Assembly: GCF_900105615.1 (NCBI RefSeq) | Contig: NZ_LT630003.1 | Coordinates: 1,984,001 to 2,048,000, forward strand | DNA length: 64,000 nucleotides | Direction of reading: 5' to 3' | Source of the DNA: Lacrimispora sphenoides JCM 1415 | Lineage (GTDB): Bacteria > Bacillota > Clostridia > Lachnospirales > Lachnospiraceae | Shown: positions 1 to 8,240 of the stretch, in pieces | Layout of the letters: each line of letters begins with the position of its first letter | Position numbering within the stretch: position 1 is the first letter of the stretch | Notes under the pieces: model-generated | What the model was told of the DNA's origin: nothing | Database searches by the model: none | The model's input: the letters and a program-made list of their open reading frames with translations, nothing else | Translations under genes and position numbers: made by a program

Positions 1-741
1 TATGATCAGCCGTTTCAAGGCATCAAATTTCATACAGAACGGATTACGAAGCCCCCATGCAACCTGTTCTATATCAGATCCATCCATATTTGCCCTTAAT
101 ACACTGCCAGAGGCTAAAGTTCTGCCTTCTTTTACTTGATATTGTTGAATATTGGGAACTCCAAAAGGGGAAAAAGCTCCGGTAACAGCCGTCCCCATGG
201 CTGGTATCAAAACATTTTTAGTTTCAAAATTAGTGTAGTTAAGAAATATATAGGAACCTGGATAATCATGTAAATGAGGATGCTCAAGAACCCAGCTATT
301 ATCCAGTCCTACTACACCGGAATTCGTTGTTGTTCCCTGTCCGAAATATATCTTCTCATCAATACCAAATTCGACACGGTTGTTGCTAAAGTCTCCATTA
401 CTTGGCAAGCCACTTATAATATCCTGTCTTGTACCATCCGGACTAAGAACAGTTACAACGCCTTTATGCGATACATAAATATATCCATTTTTATAATTGA
501 TACCAGTTATAGGGACATTAAAGCCATCGGCTACAACATCTATATTTCCATTGCTAATACGCATAACTTTAGGATTCATTGTAGCCATTCCGGAATCAGC
601 AATTAACATATCACCCTTTTCTGTAAAAACCATACCAATGGGTGCATTTAATCCCTGTGCAAATACTTCTATTTGATAACCTACAGGTACACTTATTCTA
701 TCTGGATCAAGCTCCCTCTGTTTATATGGAGCTTGCTGCAT
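1..741 (-). CDS. Glucose/sorbosone dehydrogenase-like beta-propeller protein, C-terminus cut by window edge
   Basis: An open minus-strand frame of 247 codons runs from an ATG at 741 to the window edge with no stop, so the C-terminus is missing. The start follows AGAGG by 6 nt. The translation has propeller-like blades: GLNAPIGMVFTEKGDMLIAD near residue 24, then repeated VxRI/NGxIxVVADG strands, and near the cut end DIEQVAWGLRNPFCMKFD, typical of the soluble aldose sugar dehydrogenase / L-sorbosone dehydrogenase fold. No signal peptide or quinone-binding set can be confirmed in the visible part. The fold assignment is fairly secure; the substrate is unknown, and an NHL or SMP-30-like lactonase remains possible. 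Confidence 0.7.
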   Translation of the reverse strand, partial: MQQAPYKQRELDPDRISVPVGYQIEVFAQGLNAPIGMVFTEKGDMLIADSGMATMNPKVMRISNGNIDVVADGFNVPITGINYKNGYIYVSHKGVVTVLSPDGTRQDIISGLPSNGDFSNNRVEFGIDEKIYFGQGTTTNSGVVGLDNSWVLEHPHLHDYPGSYIFLNYTNFETKNVLIPAMGTAVTGAFSPFGVPNIQQYQVKEGRTLASGSVLRANMDGSDIEQVAWGLRNPFCMKFDALKRLII

Positions 742-1219
742 GCATGACCTCTGTAAGTGCTTGTTTACAGCGAAATTCACTTTAAATCTCCGCTTATATT
801 ATTCTTTACAATATATGATAAATATAAATATAAAGTGATCGATCTGTACATGATATTCATCGGTAGGATTTCCGGATTTTGCCGGCCTTCCAAAAGATTC
901 ACAACCAAACCATTGGATTTAAATTTCAGTATGAAAAATCAAACGATCAGCTCTTCTTTAAATATCTCTTGTAAAAGAGATTCTGATATCTCCTGGTCGA
1001 TCTATATTTGCAGCATACCTTTAGGTGTTATTTTGAACTCTTCAATTCCTTTTTATATTGCAATATTGATTTTGCTTCAATGTTTATGTGATCCTTAATG
1101 AATTAACCTTATACATTTATCCTCAATATAATAACTCGGTAATTTGGCCCATAATTTCATTCACCCAACTCCCATCATTTGGATAAGAACGATTCACTTA
1201 AATCCCTCTATAATGAGAA
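742..1219. other. Intergenic region with degenerate minus-strand coding traces
   Basis: No intact gene is seen. On the minus strand around 940-1060 short pieces read like protein but are broken by stops: one frame gives IEEFKITPKGMLQI, a stop, then IDQEISESLLQEIFKEELIV and another stop. This resembles a decayed small ORF of the kind found in mobile or accessory DNA. The opposite-strand open frame here has no ribosome binding site and no recognisable domain, so it was not called. Confidence 0.3.
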
Positions 1220-1765
1220 CTAGTAATCTCCTTTTTCCAATAAATGTCTGATATAAGAAAATGTCCTTTGCTCCCCTTGGTTTTTAAGCATCAAAAGAAG
1301 CTCCTCCAACAAATTCCTTGTCTCAGGGGCAATGACCATGTAGCTTTTCGCGTGCATGTAATATTCCCAGGGCGATGCATCGGTGTAATCCCTGCCCTTA
1401 TAGGTTTTCGATGCTGCAATCCGGTCCATCATCATTTCGATGACATAATTTAGTGGCATCTTATGGCCTACCAGACCCTCCGACATATCTGTGGTAAAGT
1501 CGATCCAGTATTCGTAGTGATGCTTGTTGCGGCCTTTATGGTGGAGCCAGGCTCTTGAAAAACCCTTGTCCTCTCTTTCCGCAGCATTGGGGCTTCTTGT
1601 CCCCTGGTAATAAAGAACGCCTGGAACAAACTCTTCCAGACTGTATTTTGACATATCATGAAGCAGTCCCTGCTTAATAAGACCCACACGAAAACAGTTT
1701 TTCATGACTCTGATCTTATGTATATTGATCGTGCATAAATGACCCCAAAAATTCATAAATTTCAT
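1220..1765 (-). CDS. DUF5662 family protein
   Basis: A 181-residue protein that I recognise as the DUF5662 family. Conserved His/Asp-rich features are visible: an N-terminal HKIRVMKNC helix, GLIKQGLLHDMSKYS (HD pair), SPNAAEREDKG, and AWLHHKGRNKHHYEYW. The HD pair and clustered His residues suggest a metal-binding, HD-domain-like helical fold, but no reaction is established for the family. I chose the ATG at 1765 because it sits 8 nt after an AAGG site; a GTG three codons upstream is also open. It stands alone on the minus strand, convergent with nothing, and is divergent from cspA. Confidence 0.75.
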   Translation of the reverse strand: MKFMNFWGHLCTINIHKIRVMKNCFRVGLIKQGLLHDMSKYSLEEFVPGVLYYQGTRSPNAAEREDKGFSRAWLHHKGRNKHHYEYWIDFTTDMSEGLVGHKMPLNYVIEMMMDRIAASKTYKGRDYTDASPWEYYMHAKSYMVIAPETRNLLEELLLMLKNQGEQRTFSYIRHLLEKGDY

Positions 1766-1890
1766 TGCATTCACCTTTTTATCCTTGCAAAAGAATCTTT
1801 TCCCATTTTACCACAAATTTCTCGGATTTCACTACTAATTTCCCCTTTATTTTTTAAAGAAGATTTCTTGATTTTTAAGACGGAAAACGT

Positions 1891-1919
1891 TTGACACCTC
1901 TCCCTTTTTATGCTATTCT
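1891..1919 (+). promoter_or_regulatory. Sigma-A promoter of cspA, extended -10
   Basis: TTGACA at 1891-1896 and TATTCT at 1914-1919 are separated by 17 nt, and TG at 1911-1912 gives an extended -10 (TGCTATTCT). Transcription would start near 1926, giving a 5' UTR of about 55 nt before cspA. Confidence 0.8.
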
Positions 1920-1926
1920 TAGGGAG

Positions 1927-1945
1927 GTTACAGATATCCTGTAAC
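1927..1945 (+). promoter_or_regulatory. Stem-loop at the 5' end of the cspA transcript
   Basis: Perfect 7-bp inverted repeat GTTACAG / CTGTAAC with a 5-nt loop, placed at the predicted transcription start. It could act as a 5' stabilising hairpin or cold-responsive element of the leader, or as a dyad operator in DNA. Only the symmetry and position are seen; the role is inferred. Confidence 0.5.
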
Positions 1946-1979
1946 AGTACAATTTTTTATTCATTTTGGAGGTATCATA

Positions 1980-2177
1980 ATGAAAGGTACAGTTAAGTGG
2001 TTTAACAACCAAAAGGGTTACGGATTTATATCCGACGAACAGGGTAACGATGTATTTGTTCACTACTCAGGTCTTAGCATGGACGGCTTCAAATCCTTAG
2101 ATGAAGGCGCTGCGGTAGAGTTCGATGTTGTAGACGGAGCTAAGGGACCACAGGCTACAAACGTTACCAAATTATAA
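1980..2177 (+). CDS. cspA: Cold-shock protein, CspA family
   Basis: A 65-residue single cold-shock domain, the usual full length. Both nucleic-acid-binding motifs are present: RNP1 as KGYGFI (residues about 13-18) and RNP2 as VFVHY (about 26-30), with the N-terminal MKGTVKWFN strand. Members bind single-stranded RNA/DNA as chaperones and melt mRNA structure, often induced on cold or growth change. A GGAGG site at 1968-1972 precedes the ATG by 7 nt. It is monocistronic, with its own strong promoter upstream and an intrinsic terminator 70 nt downstream. The exact paralogue letter cannot be assigned. Confidence 0.96.
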   Translation: MKGTVKWFNNQKGYGFISDEQGNDVFVHYSGLSMDGFKSLDEGAAVEFDVVDGAKGPQATNVTKL

Positions 2178-2247
2178 TCATTGACTCATCAGTGTACCTT
2201 TTTTCAATATACAGGAAGAAGTTATATTGTTTCACATGATTACGATT

Positions 2248-2274
2248 AGAGCCATCCAGTGGATGGCTCTTTTT
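2248..2274 (+). terminator. Intrinsic terminator of cspA
   Basis: Perfect 10-bp stem AGAGCCATCC / GGATGGCTCT with a 3-nt loop, followed by TTTT. It separates cspA from the convergent hslO gene. Confidence 0.85.
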
Positions 2275-2286
2275 GATGTCCTTGTC

Positions 2287-3162
2287 TTATGACTTATCGC
2301 GAAGACTTTCTAAATCTTCTACTGTAAACTCATAATTTTTATTACAGAAATGGCAATTCACCTCAATGCTCTTTCCTTCGTCAATCATTTCCTGAAGTTC
2401 TTTCCTTCCAATGCTGATCAGGGCTTTTTCCACCCTGGCTTTATCACAGTTGCAATAAAAGTGGGTAGGAACCTGCTCCATCAGTTCCAGGCCAAACTCT
2501 CCGAGGATATGTTCAAGGATCATTTCCGGTGTATTTCCCTGATCCAACAGATCTGTGATCGAAGTAATTTCTCCCAGCTTTTTCTCCAGTCCTCCAATGA
2601 TCTCCTCAGAGGCTCCCGGCAAGAGCTGGATGATAAAGCCGCCAGCCTGTTTTACGGTATTGTCCCTGTTCATTAAGACGCCCAGTGCCACCGATGAAGG
2701 TGTTTGCTCAGAAGAAGCATAGTAATAAGTCAGATCTTCTGCAATCTCACCGCCCACCAGTATGGTCTGTCCAACGTAAGGCTCCTTGAGTCCGATATCT
2801 TTAATTACACTTAATACTCCCTCTCCTACTGCACCACCTACATCCAACTTTCCTGCCTGATTGGGAGGAAGCATGACGCCAGGATTGTAAACATAGCCTT
2901 TTACATTTCCTTTTGAATCTGCAGTCACCGTAAGGCCTTCCATAGGGCCGCTTCCCTGGATCTTTAGTGTCAGTAAATCATCTTCCCCCTTCATCATAAT
3001 GCCCATCATGCTCCCCGCAGTTAAAAGCCTGCCTAAGGCAGCCGTTGCGATAGGGCTTGTATTATGAGATTGTCTTGCCTGTTCTACCAGTTCTCTGGTA
3101 GTAGCCGCAAAAGCACGGATCTGATGATCCCCTGCCGTAGCTCTGATAATATAATCAGCCAT
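2287..3162 (-). CDS. hslO: Redox-regulated chaperone Hsp33
   Basis: A 291-residue protein matching Hsp33 at full length. Hsp33 is a cytoplasmic holdase activated when its zinc cysteines are oxidised under disulfide stress combined with unfolding. The C-terminal redox switch is intact: CNC at about residues 237-239 and CHFC at about 270-273, the expected CxC-N~30-CxxC pattern. The N-terminal half carries the conserved AALGRLLTAGSMMG segment. The gene starts 1 nt after the methyltransferase stop codon, so the two are almost certainly co-transcribed and translationally coupled. Confidence 0.96.
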   Translation of the reverse strand: MADYIIRATAGDHQIRAFAATTRELVEQARQSHNTSPIATAALGRLLTAGSMMGIMMKGEDDLLTLKIQGSGPMEGLTVTADSKGNVKGYVYNPGVMLPPNQAGKLDVGGAVGEGVLSVIKDIGLKEPYVGQTILVGGEIAEDLTYYYASSEQTPSSVALGVLMNRDNTVKQAGGFIIQLLPGASEEIIGGLEKKLGEITSITDLLDQGNTPEMILEHILGEFGLELMEQVPTHFYCNCDKARVEKALISIGRKELQEMIDEGKSIEVNCHFCNKNYEFTVEDLESLRDKS

Positions 3163-3163
3163 T

Positions 3164-3922
3164 TTATAATTCCTTTCCGCGTTCTCTTGCTATGATATAA
3201 ATTCTTTCACTGGTATCCTTTACGGGAGCTTTGGTAAATGCATCAAAAGCTGCTACAAAATCCATGCCGGCCTCTTTTACCGCCATCTTTACCTCCTCCA
3301 GGGAATATGCCCTTTGATAATGATTTTCCGTATATTTCCGGTATAAGTCTTCCTCCTGCCTGATAAACAGGGAAAGATCATATTCATTGATCCTGGATTC
3401 CTTATCATAATAATTATCCCAGATAAAGCTGCATTCCTCCCGGTCCTCCGCAATGGTAGAGTCCCCCATAAGGGTTTCATATTTATATATGGTGTTCAGA
3501 TCAAATATAAAAATTCCTCCTGGATCCAGATAATTGTTTACCAACCGGAAAACTTCCGCCAAATCCTCATATTCCAGAATATAGTTCATACAGTCACAAA
3601 TGCTTATAACAGCCCGCACCGTGCCATAAAGCTCAAATTCCCTCATATCCTGCATAAGATAAAGGATGTCCTTTTCTGACTCTTCCCGCTTTTCCATGGC
3701 TATCTGCAGCATGTCTTCGGAGTTATCCACTCCGATCATATCATACCCCCGGTCTGCAAGAAGCTCCGTAAGGCTTCCCGTACCGCATCCCAGGTCAAGA
3801 ATCAAGCCAGCCCTGATCCCATATTCATTCAACAGACCAGTCACGTATTCACACCAGTCCTTATATGGTATATTGTCCATAAACCGGTCATAGACCTCTG
3901 CAAAGCTAGTGTACGCTTCCAT
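3164..3922 (-). CDS. Class I SAM-dependent methyltransferase
   Basis: A 252-residue Rossmann-fold methyltransferase. The SAM-binding motif I is LDLGCGTGSLTELLADRGYD (about 42-61), followed by the acidic motif II GVDNSEDML and motif IV VISICDCMNYI. The ribose-binding Asp in GVDNS is present. The substrate cannot be read from sequence. It sits directly upstream of hslO (1 nt gap). Its ribosome binding site, GAGAGAGGAAAC, lies inside a 35-bp sequence that is duplicated 52 bp upstream. Confidence 0.88.
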   Translation of the reverse strand: MEAYTSFAEVYDRFMDNIPYKDWCEYVTGLLNEYGIRAGLILDLGCGTGSLTELLADRGYDMIGVDNSEDMLQIAMEKREESEKDILYLMQDMREFELYGTVRAVISICDCMNYILEYEDLAEVFRLVNNYLDPGGIFIFDLNTIYKYETLMGDSTIAEDREECSFIWDNYYDKESRINEYDLSLFIRQEEDLYRKYTENHYQRAYSLEEVKMAVKEAGMDFVAAFDAFTKAPVKDTSERIYIIARERGKEL

Positions 3923-3927
3923 TCACA

Positions 3928-4014
3928 GTTTCCTCTCTCTTGCCCATGCTTTTTGGGCATTAAGGTATACCCGCAGGGTGTTTCCTCTCTCTTGCCCATG
4001 CTTTTTGGGCATTA
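3928..4014. repeat. Two direct copies of a 35-bp sequence carrying the methyltransferase SD
   Basis: Identical 35-bp copies at 3928-3962 and 3980-4014 (period 52). Each carries a 5-bp hairpin (GCCCA / TGGGC) and, on the minus strand, the GAGAGAGGAAAC Shine-Dalgarno stretch. Only the copy next to 3922 is placed to serve the methyltransferase start. The pattern suggests a small tandem duplication of the translation initiation region. Confidence 0.85.
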
Positions 4015-4100
4015 TTAAGGTATCCAAAAACAAAGCAGGTAACTCATAAAGAGGTACCTGCCTTCCTGTCTCTTTATCCTGCTGCCAGGGCAGCATTGGA

Positions 4101-4610
4101 TTACTGGTTGGATCCGCAGCACTTTTTATATTTCTTGCCGCTGCCGCATGGACATGGATCGTTTCTTCCAACCTTTGCTCCCTTAACAATGGTTCCAGAA
4201 GCTTTCTGCTTTTTATAAAGCTCTTTTTTCTTTTCTTCTGACAGTATTGCCTCCCACTCAGGAAGATTATACAGCCATTCTGCTTTAGCCTCTACCATAT
4301 TATAATACAGCTTTTCCGGATCGATCTCTATTTTTACCACGGTCTGCTCGTCCATGGTCTCAATAGGATTTTCATACCCCTTTAAGCTTTCATTAATTCC
4401 ATCTAAAAATCCGGTCATTGTCTGGACATCTGTACCATATCTCTTTGCCAGATCCTCTACCGTTCCCTCTACCGCTTCCTCTGGTTTGGAAAGAATATGC
4501 TCATAGATTCCCTTTTCTACTTTGAAATACTCGGTCCATAATTCTTCTTTTCCTTTATCATCCAGCCCATCGCCGTATGCCAAGTTTCTCCAATTTTCTA
4601 AAATAGCCAT
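4101..4610 (-). CDS. SEC-C motif protein
   Basis: About 169 residues, ending in a clear SEC-C zinc motif: [17 protein letters not shown], the CxCx8C(C) arrangement seen at the C-terminus of SecA and of many stand-alone proteins that bind zinc and sometimes ribosomes or nucleases. The preceding 140 residues are helical and acidic with no recognised catalytic motif. I start at the ATG at 4610 (MAILENW), 7 nt after AGGATGG, rather than at an upstream in-frame ATG that would sit inside the leader. It lies upstream of the methyltransferase-hslO pair and may be co-transcribed with them, since no terminator is seen between. Confidence 0.82.
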   Translation of the reverse strand: MAILENWRNLAYGDGLDDKGKEELWTEYFKVEKGIYEHILSKPEEAVEGTVEDLAKRYGTDVQTMTGFLDGINESLKGYENPIETMDEQTVVKIEIDPEKLYYNMVEAKAEWLYNLPEWEAILSEEKKKELYKKQKASGTIVKGAKVGRNDPCPCGSGKKYKKCCGSNQ

Positions 4611-4747
4611 GTTCAAACCATCCTTTTGTCTGTTATTCTCATGAAGGCAATGAGCCAAGATCAAGCGAGCCTGACTTTGGCAGCTGCCAACGGAGTCAAA
4701 CGGCCCCCAGCTTGCTGCAAGGTATTTGACTTCCAGTAGTACTCCAA
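4611..4747 (-). promoter_or_regulatory. Long structured leader of the SEC-C gene
   Basis: Between the predicted start point and the SEC-C ATG lie about 137 nt rich in self-complementary stretches: GTCAAATAC pairs with GTTTGAC 27 nt on, CTTGCAGCAAG is a local hairpin, and TTGGCAGCTGCCAA is a perfect 14-nt palindrome. It matches no riboswitch class I can recognise. A cis-regulatory RNA is inferred from structure only. Confidence 0.4.
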
Positions 4748-4752
4748 CAAAC

Positions 4753-4781
4753 AGTATATAACATCTTTATATATTTTGCAA
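4753..4781 (-). promoter_or_regulatory. Sigma-A promoter of the SEC-C gene
   Basis: On the minus strand TTGCAA (4781-4776) and TATACT (4758-4753) are spaced by 17 nt. It would drive SEC-C, the methyltransferase and hslO. Confidence 0.7.
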
Positions 4782-4837
4782 AATGTTTTTTCTTATTTTA
4801 CAATTCTCTGCGTCTCTTCCTATACACTTATGTTCTT

Positions 4838-7417
4838 TTAAAGCCTATTCCTGCTTAACCTCAGAAGCTTCATCATTAGATTCACGCTTCCAACATTGTA
4901 GCCGCTGCATCCGTAGACAGCTTTCAAGCCAGGGTCGGTAACAATTAGAAGAGGCAGCTTCTCCGGATCCACATACATTCTTCTAGCCAGTGGTTCTACC
5001 GTATCATCAAAGCTTATGTAACCCACCTTTATTTGAGGAATTGCTTCCAGGACTTTACTGATGGTCCGGTTCTGTAATGACGTTTCACTTTGCAGCAGGA
5101 AAATAATCTGAGCATCAAGGGATTCCAAGGCTTCCTTTTGTTCCAGCATTTCGTTAAGAACGTGTTCGGTTGGTTCCTGACCCTCAGACAGGATGGCAAG
5201 AATATTGCTCTTTCCTTCCATAAGCACTGATGCCGGAACCGTCTTTTCTTTCTCATTTTCCTCTTTTATGGTTACTTCAAAATCATCCAGCATGTTATCA
5301 ACCAGCATATCATCCAGGCTTCCTGCCCGCAGGCGCATGGTCACAGACTTTTCTTCATCCTTTTTTAATTCAAAGACATACTCGCTGGCGTTCTGGTTTC
5401 CGCTGGGAAGACGGACAGAGGTGATCAGACGGTAGATACCAGGCTCTAAGTCCAGCTTTAAAACGCCGCCGGAAAATTTTAGGCCGGTATAATCCAGAGA
5501 CACAAACTGCCCCTCTTTTAGCCTTCCAATGGTCCATGTCTGGTAATACGTCCACAGATTGTCTGTTTCCCCATAAAGTACCAGCTTTCCTGTCTCTTCG
5601 GTCCTGTCTTTTACGATCTCATCTGCCCCCGATATTGATACGAATCTTCCTGTCTCATAAACCTCAGCTTCCAGATTCACCGGGTTGATCCGGGCCGGAA
5701 TGCCAAATGTCCGGCATATAGAGACAAATAATATCTTCTGGCTAAGGGGATTGCTCTGTAAAAGCTTAAGGCTGCCTGCCGGAGTGGAGCAAATCGTCTT
5801 GTAGTCCAGCTTTGATTCAAAACCGATATGCTGCTTCACATATTCCCAAATGGTTTCAGGATTTTTACGGAATTCTTCCTTTTCGTCCTCATTGAAAAAT
5901 CCCTCAATAAATCCCCTGTAATCGGTCATTTCTTCCAGCAAAACTCTTGGACAAAGAATGTATTTTACATATATATCCAGATGTCCGTTCTCCTCCCACT
6001 TCTTACGATATGGGGCGGCCCCTGTAAGATGGGTTTCCAGAATCTCTGCCCTTGCATCCTTATAATCTTTTACAGTCAGGCTGTTAAGCATGGCCTTACG
6101 GTCCGGATTTTGATCCTTGGAAAGAAAGTTGTAAATCTCGTCAAAGTTACCGGCAGACAACCGGAGGATCTCTGATTCATCAGAATATGAGGAAGCCTCT
6201 TCCTCCTTAAAGTACCCTGCGATCCTGACTTCCCGCATCTGATTAGCCTCTTGGATTCGTTTTCTGTTTCTTTCCTTTTGTTCTTTTGTAAGCTTCACCG
6301 GATTTACGGGGTAATCCTTTGGAGCTCTGACGTCCGCATCCACCCAGGCATTTATTCCGGATTTCTCCTCTTCTTTCTTTAACACCAGAACCGTTCCATC
6401 TTCATCCTCCGGAGAAATCCACGCCTCACAGCATAACCCTTCCTTCATAGCACGGACATGAACATCTCCAAGACCAACGGTAAGGGATACCTTTCCGTTC
6501 CTGTCTGTATATAAGTTTACCACGCTGCAGTATTCCGCCATATTAAGGATCTCAAAAGAAACATGGACATTCTCTGCTGGGTTTTTATCCTCATCAAGCA
6601 CCTGGATCTCATAAGATTTGGTCAGGGCATAGGTTGCTGTCCCATTATAATAGACCATTAAATCTTCTTTCCCCAGACATTCCGTCTCTGAATCACCGGA
6701 ATAATCGGAGAAGGTTCTGGTGTGTACCAGCAATGCCCTGGAGGAAGCATTGGTAAACCACCCCTTATCCAGCACTTCTTCCGGCTCACAGGCTCCCAGA
6801 AAATGCCACTTTCCTTCCACAAACACTTCAACCCATGCATGATTGTCATCACAATGAGCCCATCTGGGGGTATACACCTGTCTGGCAGGAATTCCCACAC
6901 TCCGGAAAGCCGTTACAGCAAACGTAGATTCTTCCCCACATCTGCCCTTCCCGGATTTATACACAGTCACAGGAGATATGGTTCTGTTGTCTGAAGCCTC
7001 ATAGGTTCCATTCTCCGCACACCAATAATTGATTTCCAGCACCGCCTCCCTTACGGAAAGCCCTTTGATCCGGTCGACCAATTTGTCATAGAAAAATCTT
7101 CGGCAGTCTTCGATATTCTCCGTATTGATCCTGTAATATAAAATATGATGGAGGAACATATCTTCCGGAATTTCCTGGCACCATTCCATTTGTTCATAAA
7201 CCATGATGGAATGCTTAACATATCCAAGAAACAGGTCAAAATCATATTCCCCAGCATCCCGTAAGGGCATTGTCCCATATAAAAATTTCATGAGTACCTG
7301 TTCTATAGGAGTACACCGTTCCATTGCCCTTTCAATTTCTTCCTTAAGACCTCCAAGAAAGGGAAGTCTAAGCTCATATTTTTCCTGGGCATATCTCTGC
7401 AAATGTTCTGAAAACAT
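4838..7417 (-). CDS. Large transglutaminase-like protein with C-terminal thioredoxin-like domain
   Basis: An 859-residue cytoplasmic-looking protein. The transglutaminase-like core is at about residues 140-215: GRCGEES supplies the nucleophile C160 and NHAWVEV the H193. The usual third residue (Asp after the W) is replaced in LGACEPEE, a variant I recognise in bacterial relatives. A beta-rich middle carries Ig/carboxypeptidase-regulatory-like strands (about 260-345 and 600-690). The last 120 residues look thioredoxin/peroxiredoxin-like (IFLLQSET, PLLIVTDPGLKAVYGCSGYNVG). Function is unknown; proteolysis or amide crosslinking of peptides is possible. The ATG follows AAAGGAG by 8 nt. Confidence 0.8.
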   Translation of the reverse strand: MFSEHLQRYAQEKYELRLPFLGGLKEEIERAMERCTPIEQVLMKFLYGTMPLRDAGEYDFDLFLGYVKHSIMVYEQMEWCQEIPEDMFLHHILYYRINTENIEDCRRFFYDKLVDRIKGLSVREAVLEINYWCAENGTYEASDNRTISPVTVYKSGKGRCGEESTFAVTAFRSVGIPARQVYTPRWAHCDDNHAWVEVFVEGKWHFLGACEPEEVLDKGWFTNASSRALLVHTRTFSDYSGDSETECLGKEDLMVYYNGTATYALTKSYEIQVLDEDKNPAENVHVSFEILNMAEYCSVVNLYTDRNGKVSLTVGLGDVHVRAMKEGLCCEAWISPEDEDGTVLVLKKEEEKSGINAWVDADVRAPKDYPVNPVKLTKEQKERNRKRIQEANQMREVRIAGYFKEEEASSYSDESEILRLSAGNFDEIYNFLSKDQNPDRKAMLNSLTVKDYKDARAEILETHLTGAAPYRKKWEENGHLDIYVKYILCPRVLLEEMTDYRGFIEGFFNEDEKEEFRKNPETIWEYVKQHIGFESKLDYKTICSTPAGSLKLLQSNPLSQKILFVSICRTFGIPARINPVNLEAEVYETGRFVSISGADEIVKDRTEETGKLVLYGETDNLWTYYQTWTIGRLKEGQFVSLDYTGLKFSGGVLKLDLEPGIYRLITSVRLPSGNQNASEYVFELKKDEEKSVTMRLRAGSLDDMLVDNMLDDFEVTIKEENEKEKTVPASVLMEGKSNILAILSEGQEPTEHVLNEMLEQKEALESLDAQIIFLLQSETSLQNRTISKVLEAIPQIKVGYISFDDTVEPLARRMYVDPEKLPLLIVTDPGLKAVYGCSGYNVGSVNLMMKLLRLSRNRL

Positions 7418-7478
7418 GACTATATTCTCCTTTGCGAAATCAATTAATTATTTTCTGACCCGGGCAGTCCTGCGGAAG

Positions 7479-8240
7479 TTACTGAATAGTAACTCCTGCA
7501 GAGTAAAGCTTCCTGGCTGTTGCCTCATCAGGCATGGAGTCCGTGATGATTCCGTCTATGTCATCAAAATGAGCAAATTTATAGGAATCATTAAAGTAGA
7601 ACTTATCCTTTTCCATTACCAGATATTTGTGCCTGCTGCTGGCAATGGCCGCTTTTTTTGTCAGACCATCCTCCACTCCTAAGGTGGTAATGGAATTGTC
7701 CGTAAGGTCCAGGCCGCAGGTCCCGATAAAGGCCCTGTCAAAGCTGTACTGCTTGATGATCTCAATGGCAGCTGCCCCCATAAAGCCGTTTACCGTGCGG
7801 TACATGATTCCTCCGGTTCCAATGGAAGTGATATCCGGATTTACTGCCAGTGTCTGCATAATATCGATCATGTTCGTCACCACGGTCAACCGTTTGTGGG
7901 ATTTGGCAAGCCGTTCCGCCACCATGATATTCGTGGTGGAAATATCCAGAAATATGGTTTCATTGCTTCTGATCAGTTCAAAAGCCTTCTGAGCAATTAA
8001 ATTCTTTTTTTCAATGTTTGTATCTCTCCGGTCAATTACATCTCGTTTCAGAGGATAATCCTGGGATAATAAGGCTCCGCCATAGGTCCGTTTCAGCTTT
8101 CCGGCATTTTCTAAGTTTTTTAAGTCCTTGCGTATACAGTCTTCTGTCACCTGAAAAAGGGCGCTTAAATCCTTTACTTTCACCATACCCTGATCGTGAA
8201 GGAGTTGTAAAATCCTGTCTAAACGTTCTTCCGTAAACAT
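7479..8240 (-). CDS. DeoR/GlpR-family transcriptional regulator
   Basis: A 253-residue DeoR-family repressor. The N-terminal winged HTH (about 1-57) reads RLDRILQLLHDQGMVKVKDLSALFQVTEDCIRKDLKNLE in pieces, followed by the family TYGGAL motif. The C-terminal DeoRC sensor domain carries DISTTNIMVAERL and GTCGLDLTDNSITT, which bind a phosphorylated sugar or related ligand. It follows a GGAGGAG site and overlaps the end of cutC by 22 nt, so it belongs to the same transcript. The target is not evident; it may control the opp-cutC operon. Confidence 0.9.
   Translation of the reverse strand: MFTEERLDRILQLLHDQGMVKVKDLSALFQVTEDCIRKDLKNLENAGKLKRTYGGALLSQDYPLKRDVIDRRDTNIEKKNLIAQKAFELIRSNETIFLDISTTNIMVAERLAKSHKRLTVVTNMIDIMQTLAVNPDITSIGTGGIMYRTVNGFMGAAAIEIIKQYSFDRAFIGTCGLDLTDNSITTLGVEDGLTKKAAIASSRHKYLVMEKDKFYFNDSYKFAHFDDIDGIITDSMPDEATARKLYSAGVTIQ

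Noticed and set aside
757..1098. A 113-codon plus-strand frame in the first intergenic region
   Set aside because: It has no ribosome binding site and no domain, and it runs opposite to degenerate coding traces.
3923..4189. An 88-codon frame between the methyltransferase and SEC-C genes
   Set aside because: It overlaps the SEC-C C-terminus in another frame, and its second half only reads through the duplicated 35-bp segment. No own ribosome binding site is seen.
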